64,000 nucleotides of DNA from Vicingus serpentipes (GCF_007993035.1 NZ_VOOS01000001.1:186001-250000), one strand, 5' to 3'. Counted from the first letter of the stretch, positions 1-9,773 are shown. Numbers and translations: made by a program. Notes: generated by a model from the letters alone, not told the origin.

Positions 1-239
1 TTATCAACATCAGGTCTTTCCATATTCCCTAAAAACTGACGAGCATATGCCGAAAAAGTTTCTAAATATCTTCTCTGTCCTTCTGCGTAAATAGTATCAA
101 AAGCTAGAGATGATTTACCACTACCACTTAAACCAGTTATAACAACTAATTTGTTTCTAGGTATTTTTAATGAAATATTTTTTAGATTATGAACCCTCGC
201 GCCTTCTACTTCTATAAATTCTTCTTCAGATATTGTCAT
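1..239 (-). CDS. uvrA: UvrA excinuclease subunit A, N-terminus only (runs off the left edge)
   Basis: Only the first ~79 residues are inside the window. They contain the UvrA signature start ([12 protein letters not shown]), the Walker A P-loop [14 protein letters not shown] and the following [20 protein letters not shown] stretch, which together are diagnostic of the DNA damage-recognition ATPase of nucleotide excision repair. The start is the ATG at 239. The gene follows the polysaccharide genes on the same strand with an 11-base gap to the transferase upstream; this is probably only the edge of the sugar locus and not a functional link. The rest of the protein, including the zinc modules and second ATPase, cannot be seen. 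Confidence 0.96.
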   Translation of the reverse strand, partial: MTISEEEFIEVEGARVHNLKNISLKIPRNKLVVITGLSGSGKSSLAFDTIYAEGQRRYLETFSAYARQFLGNMERPDVD

Positions 240-250
240 TTAAAACATAA

Positions 251-1315
251 TTACTCTGATTTATCAATATTTTTATTAGCAATATAAAATAAAGTGAAAA
301 ATAAAATTAAGAAATAAGCTACAAAAACAATAGTATAGAAATGACTCCATACTTTTATTGTTGATACAACATAAATTACTATAACTGATGAGACAATAGA
401 AATTAAAGTTATAATAACAGCCACTTGTTTTTCAGTAAATCCTAAATATGATAAATGATGCGTTGTATGATCTTTTCCTCCGACAAAAGGTGAATTTCCT
501 TTTCTGGCCCTTTTAATCACAACCGTTGTGGTGTCAATTATTGGAATAATGAAAGATAATATTGGAATTAAAAATTGTCGGGATATCGAAAATTCAGCAG
601 TTGTAATTGGATTCCATAAATAATTTATACTCAAAGCAGCTAATAATACTCCTAAATATTGGCTACCTGTATCTCCCATATACATTTTAGATGGGTTCCA
701 ATTAAAATATAAAAAACCAAACAAAGAACCTAGCAAGCCTATTACAACTGTCATTGAAATGGTATCAAATTCATTATTATTCAACATTATAATAAATATT
801 GTAAACGCAATAATTAGTGATACAATTGTAGTTATACCATCCATATTGTCGAGCATATTAATAGAATTCATTAATCCTACAACCCATAAAATAGTTAAAG
901 AATAATTGACAATATCACTCTCAAAAACTTGAATATAAGTACCTGAATAAACTAATAGTACTCCACATAAAATTTGAGTAAATAACTTAAGCATAGGCTT
1001 AGTATTATAAGCATCATCCGCTAACCCCATTAAAAAACCTAAAGAAGTAACTCCAATTATACCCGTAAACTGAAAATCAATAGCTTTCCCAGAATATGAA
1101 AATATAAAAGGATGAAGTGTAATAGATAAAAGAAATACTATATAAAAGGTAAGTCCTCCTAATGCAGGTTTCACCTGGCTACTCCAACGGATATGAGTTT
1201 CTGATTCATTTCTTATTCCTAATGTTTTAACAAACCTTAAGAGAATATGATTTATTAAAAATGAGAACAATATTGCTCCAACAAAAAATAATATATGCTT
1301 TATAGGAAAAGGCAT
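251..1315 (-). CDS. Polyprenyl-phosphate sugar-1-phosphate transferase (MraY/WecA family)
   Basis: A 354-residue polytopic membrane protein with about ten hydrophobic segments. Family motifs are visible in order: LADDAYNT (the DDxx motif), MLDNMDGITT, MYMGDTGSQYLG and the late DHTTHHL histidine motif. These enzymes move a sugar-1-phosphate from a UDP-sugar to undecaprenyl phosphate, starting a lipid-linked glycan at the inner membrane. The neighbouring wzc, wza and rfbC genes suggest an exopolysaccharide or O-antigen initiating (WecA/WbpL-like) role rather than peptidoglycan MraY. The frame is open up to 1408, but the ATG at 1315 (MPFPIKH) starts directly before the first membrane helix and leaves a 10-base gap to rfbC, so it is preferred. 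The sugar specificity is not readable. Confidence 0.85.
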   Translation of the reverse strand: MPFPIKHILFFVGAILFSFLINHILLRFVKTLGIRNESETHIRWSSQVKPALGGLTFYIVFLLSITLHPFIFSYSGKAIDFQFTGIIGVTSLGFLMGLADDAYNTKPMLKLFTQILCGVLLVYSGTYIQVFESDIVNYSLTILWVVGLMNSINMLDNMDGITTIVSLIIAFTIFIIMLNNNEFDTISMTVVIGLLGSLFGFLYFNWNPSKMYMGDTGSQYLGVLLAALSINYLWNPITTAEFSISRQFLIPILSFIIPIIDTTTVVIKRARKGNSPFVGGKDHTTHHLSYLGFTEKQVAVIITLISIVSSVIVIYVVSTIKVWSHFYTIVFVAYFLILFFTLFYIANKNIDKSE

Positions 1316-1325
1316 GAAATATAGA

Positions 1326-1868
1326 TTAAAATGGAGATTTAAAAGTTGAAAAGACTGGAGCTTCTTTATCTTTTTCAGACAATAAAGGAGTAATATTTCC
1401 CCAATCAATATTTAAATCCACATCATTCCACAACAAACTTCCTTCAGATTCTTTATTAAAAAAATTAGTGCATTTGTAGCTAAATATTGTGTTATCTTCT
1501 AATGTTAAAAATCCATGAGCAAAGCCTTCTGGTATATAAAACATCAATTTATTGTATTCTGAAATCTCTAATGCAATACTTTTACCATAAGTAGGTGAGT
1601 TTTTTCTAATATCTACAGCAACATCTAGCACTCTTCCTTTTATAACTCTTATTAACTTTCCTTGTGCAAAAGGAGGTTTTTGAAAATGCAATCCTCTCAA
1701 CACTCCTTTTTGGGATAAAGATTGATTGTCTTGAACAAAATTCAAGTCTAATTTATTTTCTTTGAAAACATTTTGATTAAACGATTCAAAAAAATGCCCT
1801 CTTTCATCTTCGAAAACTTTAGGCGTAATCAAATAAACTCCTTTTAATTCTAATTCTTTGATTTCCAT
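1326..1868 (-). CDS. rfbC: dTDP-4-dehydrorhamnose 3,5-epimerase
   Basis: The 180-residue length is typical of RmlC/RfbC. It shows the RmlC cupin features GVYLITPKVFEDERGHFFES near the N-terminus, QDNQSLSQKGVLRGLHFQ with the catalytic-region histidine, and YIPEGFAHGFLTLED. The enzyme epimerises C3 and C5 of dTDP-4-keto-6-deoxyglucose on the way to dTDP-L-rhamnose in the cytoplasm. It lies 3 bases after the Wzc-like gene on the same strand, so it belongs to the polysaccharide operon. The rfbA, rfbB and rfbD partners are not in the window and must be elsewhere if rhamnose is made. Confidence 0.93.
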   Translation of the reverse strand: MEIKELELKGVYLITPKVFEDERGHFFESFNQNVFKENKLDLNFVQDNQSLSQKGVLRGLHFQKPPFAQGKLIRVIKGRVLDVAVDIRKNSPTYGKSIALEISEYNKLMFYIPEGFAHGFLTLEDNTIFSYKCTNFFNKESEGSLLWNDVDLNIDWGNITPLLSEKDKEAPVFSTFKSPF

Positions 1869-1871
1869 TAA

Positions 1872-4337
1872 TTACTTTTTTTTCGATTTAAACAACTTAT
1901 TACTCCATTTATGTTTTTTTGCTTCTGCAACTTCTTCTGCATAATAACCACTTCCTGCCCCATATCCATATGCATAACCATGACCATATCCATAGCCATA
2001 TCCATATGCAGATCCATAACCATATTTTCCACCGTAAGCATTTGTACCTGTTTCAATACTATTTAGAATAATAGACAATTTATTTATATTGTTATCTAGC
2101 ACTAATTTATCAACGTTGTTTACAAAATACTTTTTAGAATACTCACTTTTAAATACATATATAGGATAATCAGCTTTTTTAAGCATCTCCATAGCATCAG
2201 AAACTAGACCTATTGGGGGGTTATCAATGATTACATAATCATAAGTTTGTTTTAATTCATTTACAACCTCTTCTAATTTTCCACTTATTATTAACTCTGA
2301 TGGATTTGGAGGTATAGGCCCAGAGGTTATAAAGTGTAAATTCTCTAATTCACTTTGATGAATGCACTCCTCTATTGTTGTTTTATTAATCAATATTGTA
2401 CTCATTCCAATATTATTCTCAACGGCAAACCCAACATGAATTTTAGGTTTTCTCATATCCAAATCAATTATCACAACTTTTTTACCTGAATAAGCAATTA
2501 TTCCTGCTAGATTAATAGCACAAAAAGTTTTTCCTTCTCCTGAAATTGTTGAGGTAATGGCTATTGTTTTGTTTGTATCTCCTTCAGATATAAATTGTAA
2601 ATTAGAACGAAGCACCCTAAAAGATTCTGCAATAATCGATTTGGGATTTTTATTCACGACTAATTGAGAAACTGGAATATCATATTTATATTTTGGTACA
2701 ACACCTAAAATACCAAATGAAGAGTGAGACTGTCTAACTATATCATCTAATGATGAAATTGTATTTTTAATTATATATTTAATTAGCAACAACACTATAC
2801 TTAGAAAAACACCTGTTATAAAGCCAAAAGAAATAATTAATATTTTATTTGGTGAAATTGGATTTTTAGGTATACCTGCTTCATCTAAAATTGTATGTTG
2901 AGATACAAAACCAGCCTCAGATATAGAATACTCTGTTCTTTTATCCATCAATAATGAAAAAAATTTCTCATCTATTGACAAAACCCTTTGTAATCTAGCA
3001 TACTCTAGTTCATTAGCTGGTATATTTGTGTAGTGACTTTCAATCTCATCAATTTTCCGAATTAAATCTAATCGTTGATTAGTTAATTTTTTTATTAATG
3101 TGTTTATACTTTCAGTTAATAGCTTTTTTTGAACATCTATTTTGTAATTCATTGAATTAATAGCTCCGCTATTATCAGTTACCTCATAAAGCATATTTTC
3201 TTTTAATAAGAGTAATCTTTTCAACTCTGTAACTAATGAAGTAATTCCCGAACTATAATCTGTGCCAGCAAGAATTGATAATAATTTATAAACATCAACA
3301 TTCTTTAACTCTGATTCAATTGAAGAAGAAATTTCAACCAATACATTCTTTTGAAGTTCTATATCTATTAACTGATCTTCTAATTTTGTACTCCTATCAA
3401 AATATTTCTGGGTAGCATCTGCCCCTTTAAAATTATTATCTTTTTGAAATTTTTGAATTTTATTTTCAGATAGTTTTAACTTATTATAATACTTATCAAG
3501 TTGGATATCAACAAATTCTAAAATTTTCTTTGAACTTTTACTTCTCTCTTCAATATCAAAATCGATATATTCTTCAGCTATAGCTGTTACCATATCTCTA
3601 GCTTTTGCAGCATTATAATCTTTAAAAGATATATTAATCGTTTTTGCTGAAATATTAATAGGAAAAACACTTAATTTAGAAATATAATTATTGGCTAAAC
3701 TGGCATTATCATTTAATTTAAAATAGATTACTGCTCCTATAAAATCAGTTACTTTTTCTTTTAATATCTTTATTTTAAAATCAATTTTATCAATAACAAT
3801 AAGTTCTCCACTCTTAAAAACCCCTAAAATTTCTTCACCATCCCTTAACTCAAACTGGTTAATATCATTTATTACAACATTAAATGTATGATTAATAATG
3901 GACGAATCTTTGATATTAAACTCCACATCTATAGGTGCAGACTTATATAATTCATGCTCTAGCAAAGTTCCTTTATTATAAAAACTAATAGCTAGAGGTA
4001 AACGAGAAATAGCTCTTCTAAACAACAGTTTAGATCTTAGTATTTCTATGTCTTTATCTATTGTATTGTTTTCATGAAAATTATCAACATTCAATACTTG
4101 ATTAGCAGTATTTAACGAACCAACTTGAAAAATTAAATTAGATTGGTATACAGGTATAGTATAACGTAAATACAAATAAGAAGAGAGCAAACAGAATAAA
4201 ATAATTACAAAAAACCATTTTAAGTGTGATCTTAATAGGTGTAATAAAAGAATAGGATCTGATTCCGTATTAAAAGTGGAATGCTTCCTATTTTTAATAA
4301 CATCTTGATTGCTATTTATTTGATTATTACTTTCCAT
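1872..4337 (-). CDS. Wzc-like polysaccharide co-polymerase / BY-type tyrosine autokinase
   Basis: The protein has 821 residues. An N-terminal Wzz-type domain carries a membrane helix near residues 37-58. A long periplasmic coiled-coil section (about 270-470) follows, then a GNVR-like segment, a second helix near 500-525, and a cytoplasmic kinase domain from about 560. The kinase shows Walker A STISGEGKTF, Walker A' VVIIDLDMRKP and Walker B DYVIIDNPP. The last ~60 residues hold a tyrosine/glycine-rich tail (12 Tyr between about 768 and 799), as expected of the autophosphorylated cluster of BY-kinases. It controls chain length and export of a surface polysaccharide at the inner membrane. Its ATG overlaps the stop of the Wza-like gene by one base (TAATG), consistent with coupled translation. 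Confidence 0.92.
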   Translation of the reverse strand: MESNNQINSNQDVIKNRKHSTFNTESDPILLLHLLRSHLKWFFVIILFCLLSSYLYLRYTIPVYQSNLIFQVGSLNTANQVLNVDNFHENNTIDKDIEILRSKLLFRRAISRLPLAISFYNKGTLLEHELYKSAPIDVEFNIKDSSIINHTFNVVINDINQFELRDGEEILGVFKSGELIVIDKIDFKIKILKEKVTDFIGAVIYFKLNDNASLANNYISKLSVFPINISAKTINISFKDYNAAKARDMVTAIAEEYIDFDIEERSKSSKKILEFVDIQLDKYYNKLKLSENKIQKFQKDNNFKGADATQKYFDRSTKLEDQLIDIELQKNVLVEISSSIESELKNVDVYKLLSILAGTDYSSGITSLVTELKRLLLLKENMLYEVTDNSGAINSMNYKIDVQKKLLTESINTLIKKLTNQRLDLIRKIDEIESHYTNIPANELEYARLQRVLSIDEKFFSLLMDKRTEYSISEAGFVSQHTILDEAGIPKNPISPNKILIISFGFITGVFLSIVLLLIKYIIKNTISSLDDIVRQSHSSFGILGVVPKYKYDIPVSQLVVNKNPKSIIAESFRVLRSNLQFISEGDTNKTIAITSTISGEGKTFCAINLAGIIAYSGKKVVIIDLDMRKPKIHVGFAVENNIGMSTILINKTTIEECIHQSELENLHFITSGPIPPNPSELIISGKLEEVVNELKQTYDYVIIDNPPIGLVSDAMEMLKKADYPIYVFKSEYSKKYFVNNVDKLVLDNNINKLSIILNSIETGTNAYGGKYGYGSAYGYGYGYGHGYAYGYGAGSGYYAEEVAEAKKHKWSNKLFKSKKK

Positions 4338-5101
4338 TATTGCCTATTAATTAATATAATAAGTGTTAATGTAGTGGTTAATAAACTTAATACTGGAATT
4401 ACATCTCTTATAATTTCATTAACAGTATTCTTTTGTGGTTCAACATAAACTATATCATTAGCTTGCAAAATAAAACCCGCATCTTTTATTCCATCTATTG
4501 TAGAGAAATCAAAATGATATACTTGAGGATCTTTTAAATCTCCACGAACTACTTTAATTTTATGGGCTTTACTTTCCTTTGGCAAACCTCCAACCTGTCC
4601 TATAGCTTCAATTATCGTAGTATTTTCATTTTGGAGATTAATAACCACCCCTTTTCCTATTCCAGAAAAAATAGTTACTCTACGGTTTAAAACATTTAAT
4701 TGAACAAAAGGTTTTTTATAGTAAACAGCATATTGTTCTTGTAAAAAATTCTCAGCTTCTTTAATTTTTTTTCCTTTTAGTTCAACCCTACCAATTATAG
4801 GTAGTTTACACATTCCATCCGATTCAACTAAATAATTAGTCATTGAATTTGTATTGTTTGTTCTACCTTCGTTAAGCGATAAAGCTGTTAGATCTATTAA
4901 ATTAGTCCCATCGTTTGTATATAACTTGAAATCAATAATATCATTACTTGATATGATATAACCAGAAGCTGAATCAGTTGGAATTTCATCAAACTCATAT
5001 CCTTTTTCAGTTTTCATCATTATACTTGGTACAACATTACAAGATGACAAAAACACGAAAATTGATGCTATAAGTGTTAAATATTTATTTTGAAATTTCA
5101 T
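4337..5101 (-). CDS. Wza-like polysaccharide export lipoprotein (Poly_export/SLBB)
   Basis: A 254-residue exported protein. The signal peptide ends in a lipobox (FLSSC), so it should be a lipoprotein. A polysaccharide export domain follows (SSNDIIDFKLYTNDG, DGMCKLPIIGRVELKGK), then an SLBB-like segment, and a single hydrophobic C-terminal helix near residues 230-250 that may act as the outer-membrane anchor, as in Wza-type proteins. It would form the outer-membrane exit for the polysaccharide handled by the downstream Wzc-like kinase. An open frame extends to 5125, but the ATG at 5101 gives a normal signal peptide and is chosen. A 52-base gap separates it from the glycosyltransferase upstream. 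Confidence 0.88.
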   Translation of the reverse strand: MKFQNKYLTLIASIFVFLSSCNVVPSIMMKTEKGYEFDEIPTDSASGYIISSNDIIDFKLYTNDGTNLIDLTALSLNEGRTNNTNSMTNYLVESDGMCKLPIIGRVELKGKKIKEAENFLQEQYAVYYKKPFVQLNVLNRRVTIFSGIGKGVVINLQNENTTIIEAIGQVGGLPKESKAHKIKVVRGDLKDPQVYHFDFSTIDGIKDAGFILQANDIVYVEPQKNTVNEIIRDVIPVLSLLTTTLTLIILINRQ

Positions 5102-5153
5102 AAGTATATCTTTTGTAATCAGCAAATCTATAAAAACTTGTTGTAATATCCAT

Positions 5154-6365
5154 TTATTTTTTAGTTAACTGTAATAAGTCTCTGTATAATATTTCTATAT
5201 CTTTTGTTAGTCTTTCATAACTAAATTTTTCTTTAACAAAACCCCATCCTTTCTGACCCATTTTTATCCTATCGTTTTCACTTTCTATTAAACAAGATAG
5301 TTTTTGCGTAAAATCGTTTATATCATTCACTTCACTTATATAAGCAGTTTTATTTTCCAATGTTATATTTTTAACCCCTCCTACGTTAGTTGTAACTATA
5401 GGCTTATTACTAGCTTGAGCTTCTATTAAACTCACGGGAGTTCCTTCATTAAGTGAGGTTAAAACAACAATATCAAGACCTGCGTTTAACCAATCAATAT
5501 TTTTAATCCACGAAGTAAATGTTACTGGAACTATTTTTTTATGACCATTCCATTCAGTAAAACCAATATTTGAGTTAGAACAATAAGATTTTATTGCTTC
5601 TTTTTCTTCACCATCTCCAACAATAAAAAAACGAACCTTTTTAGTTGTACTCGCCAGAACATTAGCAACAACATCAATAAACATTTTGTGGTTTTTAATA
5701 GACACCAACCTGCCTATAATACCAATAGCTACTTCATCTTCTGAAACTTGATATTCATTTCTAAACGAAATTCTTTTTTCATCTATATCTTCTTGAAATC
5801 TACTCAAATCAAAACCTAATTGAACAACTTCAATTTTATCTAATTTACATATCTTATGTTCTAATCCTAATTCGTTTTTTTGAATATCACTTATTGCTAT
5901 TATTTTACTGGATTTTTTAGCTAAATATCGTTCAATATTTTTATAAAAAGTGGTTTTAGCTTTTCCAAAATAAGAATGAAAAACATGACCATGAAAAGTA
6001 TGTACAATTACCGGAACTTTCATTTTACTTGCAGCTAACCTACCTAAAGTTCCAGCTTTTGAGGCATGAGTATGAACAATATCTGGCTGAAATTCTTTAA
6101 TAATATCTTTAATTTTTTTATAAGCTATTCTATCATTTTTACGATTAATACTTCGCTGCATCTCAGGGATTATAATCGGTTTTAAGCCTAATTTTTCTAA
6201 AATAAATTCCGAGCTTTCTTCTTCTTCGTATTTCTCACCTCCAACTAAAAGTGTTTCAAAATCATCACTTAAATATTTTGTTAAATAAGCCGCATTATAG
6301 GTTGGTCCTCCTAAATTAAATCGATTAATAATACGCAGTACTTTTATTTTTTTCTTCTTAGTCAT
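5154..6365 (-). CDS. Glycosyltransferase family 4
   Basis: A 403-residue GT-B-fold enzyme with no signal peptide. The N-terminal lobe has a glycine-rich FNLGGPTYNAA loop and IVHTHASKAGTLGR; the C-terminal lobe has IGIIGRLVSIKNH and the EGTPVSLIEAQA motif, the E-x7-E pattern of retaining GT4 enzymes. It would add one sugar to the growing lipid-linked repeat unit on the cytoplasmic face. It overlaps the upstream asnB by 8 bases, so the two are probably co-transcribed. Donor sugar and linkage cannot be inferred from sequence alone. Confidence 0.9.
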   Translation of the reverse strand: MTKKKKIKVLRIINRFNLGGPTYNAAYLTKYLSDDFETLLVGGEKYEEEESSEFILEKLGLKPIIIPEMQRSINRKNDRIAYKKIKDIIKEFQPDIVHTHASKAGTLGRLAASKMKVPVIVHTFHGHVFHSYFGKAKTTFYKNIERYLAKKSSKIIAISDIQKNELGLEHKICKLDKIEVVQLGFDLSRFQEDIDEKRISFRNEYQVSEDEVAIGIIGRLVSIKNHKMFIDVVANVLASTTKKVRFFIVGDGEEKEAIKSYCSNSNIGFTEWNGHKKIVPVTFTSWIKNIDWLNAGLDIVVLTSLNEGTPVSLIEAQASNKPIVTTNVGGVKNITLENKTAYISEVNDINDFTQKLSCLIESENDRIKMGQKGWGFVKEKFSYERLTKDIEILYRDLLQLTKK

Positions 6366-8286
6366 TCATGTATTTTTTCCACCAACTATTAAAAACAATT
6401 AATGCCCAAACTGTTGCATGGCTATCTTCCGGATTGCTTGAATAAAGTTTTTGTTTTAATTCATTAATTGCCGACCAATTAAAAACTTCTTGTTCCTCAA
6501 TAAATTTCAGACTTAACAAATCATTCTCAATTGTATCTCGCAATTCATTCTTAAACCAGTTTAGCAAAGGTACTTCAAACCCATGTTTAGGTCGGTTATA
6601 AACTTCTTCAGGTAAATCTTCTTTAAATGCATCTTGAAGAATTTTTTTCTTCATATCTGCATTTATCTTAAATGCTCGAGGCAAGTTAAAAGCAAAATTC
6701 ACAATACGATGATCTAAAAAAGGAACTCTTACTTCTAAGCTATTCGCCATACTCATTCCATCCACTTTTCTGAGCATATCATTTACAAGAACCATTTTCA
6801 TATCAGTATAAAGTACATCATTCAAATCGCCATCTTTTCTGATAAATTTTAACAACTCATCTTTTCTTTTTTTATACTCATGAGCTGTATCACTTAATCG
6901 TTGTGGATTAAAAACCAACTCTTCATTCAATAAATAATTGGCTTTCTCTTCATTTAAAATAGATGCCCATTGCCAATACCTTTCTTTATTCGTCAAGTTT
7001 GCTCCTAGGCTAAACTTATACAATTGACGATTAATATTAAATAGCTTTGAATTTCTAGACTTAGGGAGCTTATTCCAAATTGGAAAACCAGCCTTAACAA
7101 TCGACTCTTTTATTCCTGGATGACGAGATTTGAAGTCAGCCATATGTTTATTGTAACCCGAGAACATTTCATCTGCACCATCACCCGAAAGTGCAACCGT
7201 TACATGTTTTTTAGTGTACTTACTTAATAAATAAACAGCTATAGCTGATGAATCAGCAAAAGGTTCGTCAATATAATCTAAAATATCATTTAAATTTTCA
7301 TATAATTCATCATTTGTTAATGATATAATATGATGATTACTTCCAATTTTTTTTGCTACAGCATTAGCATAATTAGTCTCATCAAAAAAAGGCTCATCTT
7401 TATACCCAATAGAAAAAGTGGACAAATCGTTTTTATGACGTTTTGCTAACAAACTTATAATAGATGAATCAACACCTCCACTTAAAAAAGTACCTACTGG
7501 CACATCAGCAACTAATCTTTTTTGAACCGAATCATCTAATAATCCAACAAGCATTTCTTTAGACTTATCGTAATTCAATGCTGTCTTCTGTATTGTCTCT
7601 TTGTCGTTATAAGGTATTTCATAATATTGAGACTCTACAATCTCATCTATGCAATTAATATTATTGATTTTAATAAAATGACCAGGAGCCAATTTATTTA
7701 CTTTCGTTAAAATTGACTTATTAGTAGGTATGTAATTAAATTGCAAGTAGTTAAACAAACTAACTTGATCTATAGTTTTGTCTATCTTAAATTTAAAAAT
7801 TGCTTTTAATTCAGATGAAAAAATAAAATCTGCTCCATCATAATAATACAATAAAGGCTTTATCCCCATTCTATCACGGGCAATAAATAAACTACCTTCA
7901 TATTTATCATAAACTGAAAAAGCAAAAAAGCCGTTTAGCTTTTCTAAACAATCTTCCTTGTACTTTATATACAAATAGAGTAAAACTTCTGTATCTGAAT
8001 TAGTTATAAAAGAAAAACCATCTTCCAACAATTCTTCTTTTAGTTCTTTATAATTATATATCTCACCATTAAAAATTAGGGCATATCTATTTTCATTATC
8101 AGTAAAAGGTTGATTTGCTCCTTTAGTAGTATCTATAATAGATAAACGTGCATGACCTAATGCAATTTGTTCAAAACCTACTGTTTGTTGGTTATCAGGA
8201 CCTCTTTTAGCTAATGCATTTGTAGCCAGTTTAATTTGAGTTAACTGCTCTTTATTTTTAGATATGATTCCAACTATTCCACACAT
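6358..8286 (-). CDS. asnB: Asparagine synthase (glutamine-hydrolysing)
   Basis: The 642-residue length is usual for AsnB. The protein starts MCGIVGI, so the N-terminal nucleophile Cys2 of the glutaminase domain is present. NGEIYNY and KRGPDNQ follow, and the synthetase half has the pyrophosphate loop LSGGVDSS and a SGDGADEMFSGY segment. It transfers amide nitrogen from glutamine to an adenylated carboxylate, normally aspartate. In polysaccharide loci, AsnB homologues often amidate sugar acids instead; the overlap with the GT4 gene makes that role plausible here but unproven. No key residue appears lost. Confidence 0.92.
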   Translation of the reverse strand: MCGIVGIISKNKEQLTQIKLATNALAKRGPDNQQTVGFEQIALGHARLSIIDTTKGANQPFTDNENRYALIFNGEIYNYKELKEELLEDGFSFITNSDTEVLLYLYIKYKEDCLEKLNGFFAFSVYDKYEGSLFIARDRMGIKPLLYYYDGADFIFSSELKAIFKFKIDKTIDQVSLFNYLQFNYIPTNKSILTKVNKLAPGHFIKINNINCIDEIVESQYYEIPYNDKETIQKTALNYDKSKEMLVGLLDDSVQKRLVADVPVGTFLSGGVDSSIISLLAKRHKNDLSTFSIGYKDEPFFDETNYANAVAKKIGSNHHIISLTNDELYENLNDILDYIDEPFADSSAIAVYLLSKYTKKHVTVALSGDGADEMFSGYNKHMADFKSRHPGIKESIVKAGFPIWNKLPKSRNSKLFNINRQLYKFSLGANLTNKERYWQWASILNEEKANYLLNEELVFNPQRLSDTAHEYKKRKDELLKFIRKDGDLNDVLYTDMKMVLVNDMLRKVDGMSMANSLEVRVPFLDHRIVNFAFNLPRAFKINADMKKKILQDAFKEDLPEEVYNRPKHGFEVPLLNWFKNELRDTIENDLLSLKFIEEQEVFNWSAINELKQKLYSSNPEDSHATVWALIVFNSWWKKYMND

Positions 8287-8334
8287 ACTTTACAAATACG
8301 TAAAACCTCTTACAATGGTTAACAAGTTTAAACA

Positions 8335-8364
8335 AAAAATCCCACTCCAAAGAGTGGGATTTTT
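8335..8364 (-). terminator. Rho-independent terminator after lpd
   Basis: A hairpin with 7-bp arms CCCACTC and GAGTGGG and a CAAA loop is flanked by A and T runs, giving a T-tract on either strand. It lies 20 bases past the stop of lpd and upstream of asnB, so it most likely ends the lpd transcript and insulates the polysaccharide operon. Confidence 0.88.
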
Positions 8365-8384
8365 AATAATTATATAAAGTCTGA

Positions 8385-9773
8385 TTACATATGAATCACT
8401 TCATCGTAAGCTGCAGCTGCAGCTTCCATTATAGCCTCACTCATAGTTGGATGAGGGTGTACAGTTTTAATTAATTCGTGTCCAGTTGTTTCTAATTTAC
8501 GAACAGCAACTAATTCTGCAACCATTTCAGTTACATTAGCACCAATTAAATGCCCACCTAATAATTCACCATATTTAGCATCAAAAATAAGTTTAACAAA
8601 CCCATCTTTATGTCCTGCTGCACTTGCTTTACCAGATGCAGAAAATGGGAATTTACCAACTTTAATATCATGTCCTGCTTCTTTAGCAGCTTTTTCAGTC
8701 ATACCTACAGAAGCAACTTCAGGAGAACAATAAGTACAACCTGGAATATTTCCATAATCTAATGGTTCAACATGAACTCCTGCAATTTTCTCTACACAAA
8801 TAATTCCTTCTGCGGAAGCTACGTGAGCTAAAGCTGGTCCTTTTGTTACATCACCAATAGCATAATAACCAGGTATATTAGTTTGGTAGTAATCGTTTGT
8901 AATAATAATATCTTTATCAGTAGCAATTCCTACTTCTTCTAAACCAATATTTTCTATATTACGTTTAATTCCAACAGCAGAAAGAACAACATCACATTCG
9001 ATAATTTCTTCTCCTTTTTTAGTTTTAATTTTCACCTTACAACCAGCCCCTGCAGTATCAACACTTTCAACAGCTGAGTTCGTCATAACTTTAATTCCTG
9101 ACTTTTTGAAAGAACGCTCTAATTGTTTAGAAACATCTTCATCCTCAACAGGAACTATATTAGGCATATATTCAACAATAGTTACTTCTACCCCCATTGT
9201 ATTGTAGAAATAAGCAAATTCAACACCGATGGCACCAGAACCTACAACAACCATTTTCTTAGGTAATTTAGGTAAAACTAATGCTTCTCTATATCCAATA
9301 ATTTTTTTACCATCTTGTGGTAAATTTGGTAATTCTCTTGAACGAGCTCCAGTAGAAATTATAATATTACTTGCAGCATATTCAGTTACTTTTCCTTTAT
9401 CATCAGTAACATCTACTTTTTTACCAGCCTTTACCTTTGCTGTACCAATAATAACATCAATTTTATTTTTTTTCATTAAAAATTGAATCCCATTACTCAT
9501 ACCTGCAGCAACATCTCTACTTCTTTTAACTATAGCAGGGAAATCAGCATCAGCACTTTTTACTGTAATACCATAGTCAGCAGCATGGTTTATATATTCA
9601 AAAACATTTGCACTTTTTAATAAGGCTTTTGTTGGAATACATCCCCAGTTTAAACATATACCACCCAATTCTGCTTTTTCAACAATTGCAGTTTTTAAAC
9701 CTAACTGTGAAGCTCTAATGGCAGCAACATAACCTCCAGGTCCACTACCTACTACTATAACATCGTAACTCAT
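8385..9773 (-). CDS. lpdA: Dihydrolipoyl dehydrogenase (E3)
   Basis: A full-length 462-residue flavoprotein disulfide reductase. It has the FAD-binding GSGPGGYVAAIRA motif at the N-terminus, the redox-active pair GGICLNWGCIP, a second NAD-binding GSGAIGVEFAYF motif near residue 180, YYAIGDV for the FAD pyrophosphate and the C-terminal active-site HPHPTMSE histidine/glutamate. It reoxidises lipoamide in the pyruvate, 2-oxoglutarate or branched-chain dehydrogenase and glycine cleavage complexes. It is a single-gene unit with its own terminator and no E1/E2 genes nearby, as expected for an E3 shared among complexes. Confidence 0.97.
   Translation of the reverse strand: MSYDVIVVGSGPGGYVAAIRASQLGLKTAIVEKAELGGICLNWGCIPTKALLKSANVFEYINHAADYGITVKSADADFPAIVKRSRDVAAGMSNGIQFLMKKNKIDVIIGTAKVKAGKKVDVTDDKGKVTEYAASNIIISTGARSRELPNLPQDGKKIIGYREALVLPKLPKKMVVVGSGAIGVEFAYFYNTMGVEVTIVEYMPNIVPVEDEDVSKQLERSFKKSGIKVMTNSAVESVDTAGAGCKVKIKTKKGEEIIECDVVLSAVGIKRNIENIGLEEVGIATDKDIIITNDYYQTNIPGYYAIGDVTKGPALAHVASAEGIICVEKIAGVHVEPLDYGNIPGCTYCSPEVASVGMTEKAAKEAGHDIKVGKFPFSASGKASAAGHKDGFVKLIFDAKYGELLGGHLIGANVTEMVAELVAVRKLETTGHELIKTVHPHPTMSEAIMEAAAAAYDEVIHM

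Noticed and set aside
1316-1408. Longer start for the MraY/WecA-like gene
   Set aside because: It would overlap rfbC and add residues unlike the family N-terminus.
1868-2056. Open frame overlapping the 3' end of the wzc-like gene with Met/Asp repeats
   Set aside because: It is the shifted reading of the Tyr/Gly repeat; the wzc frame has clear domains.
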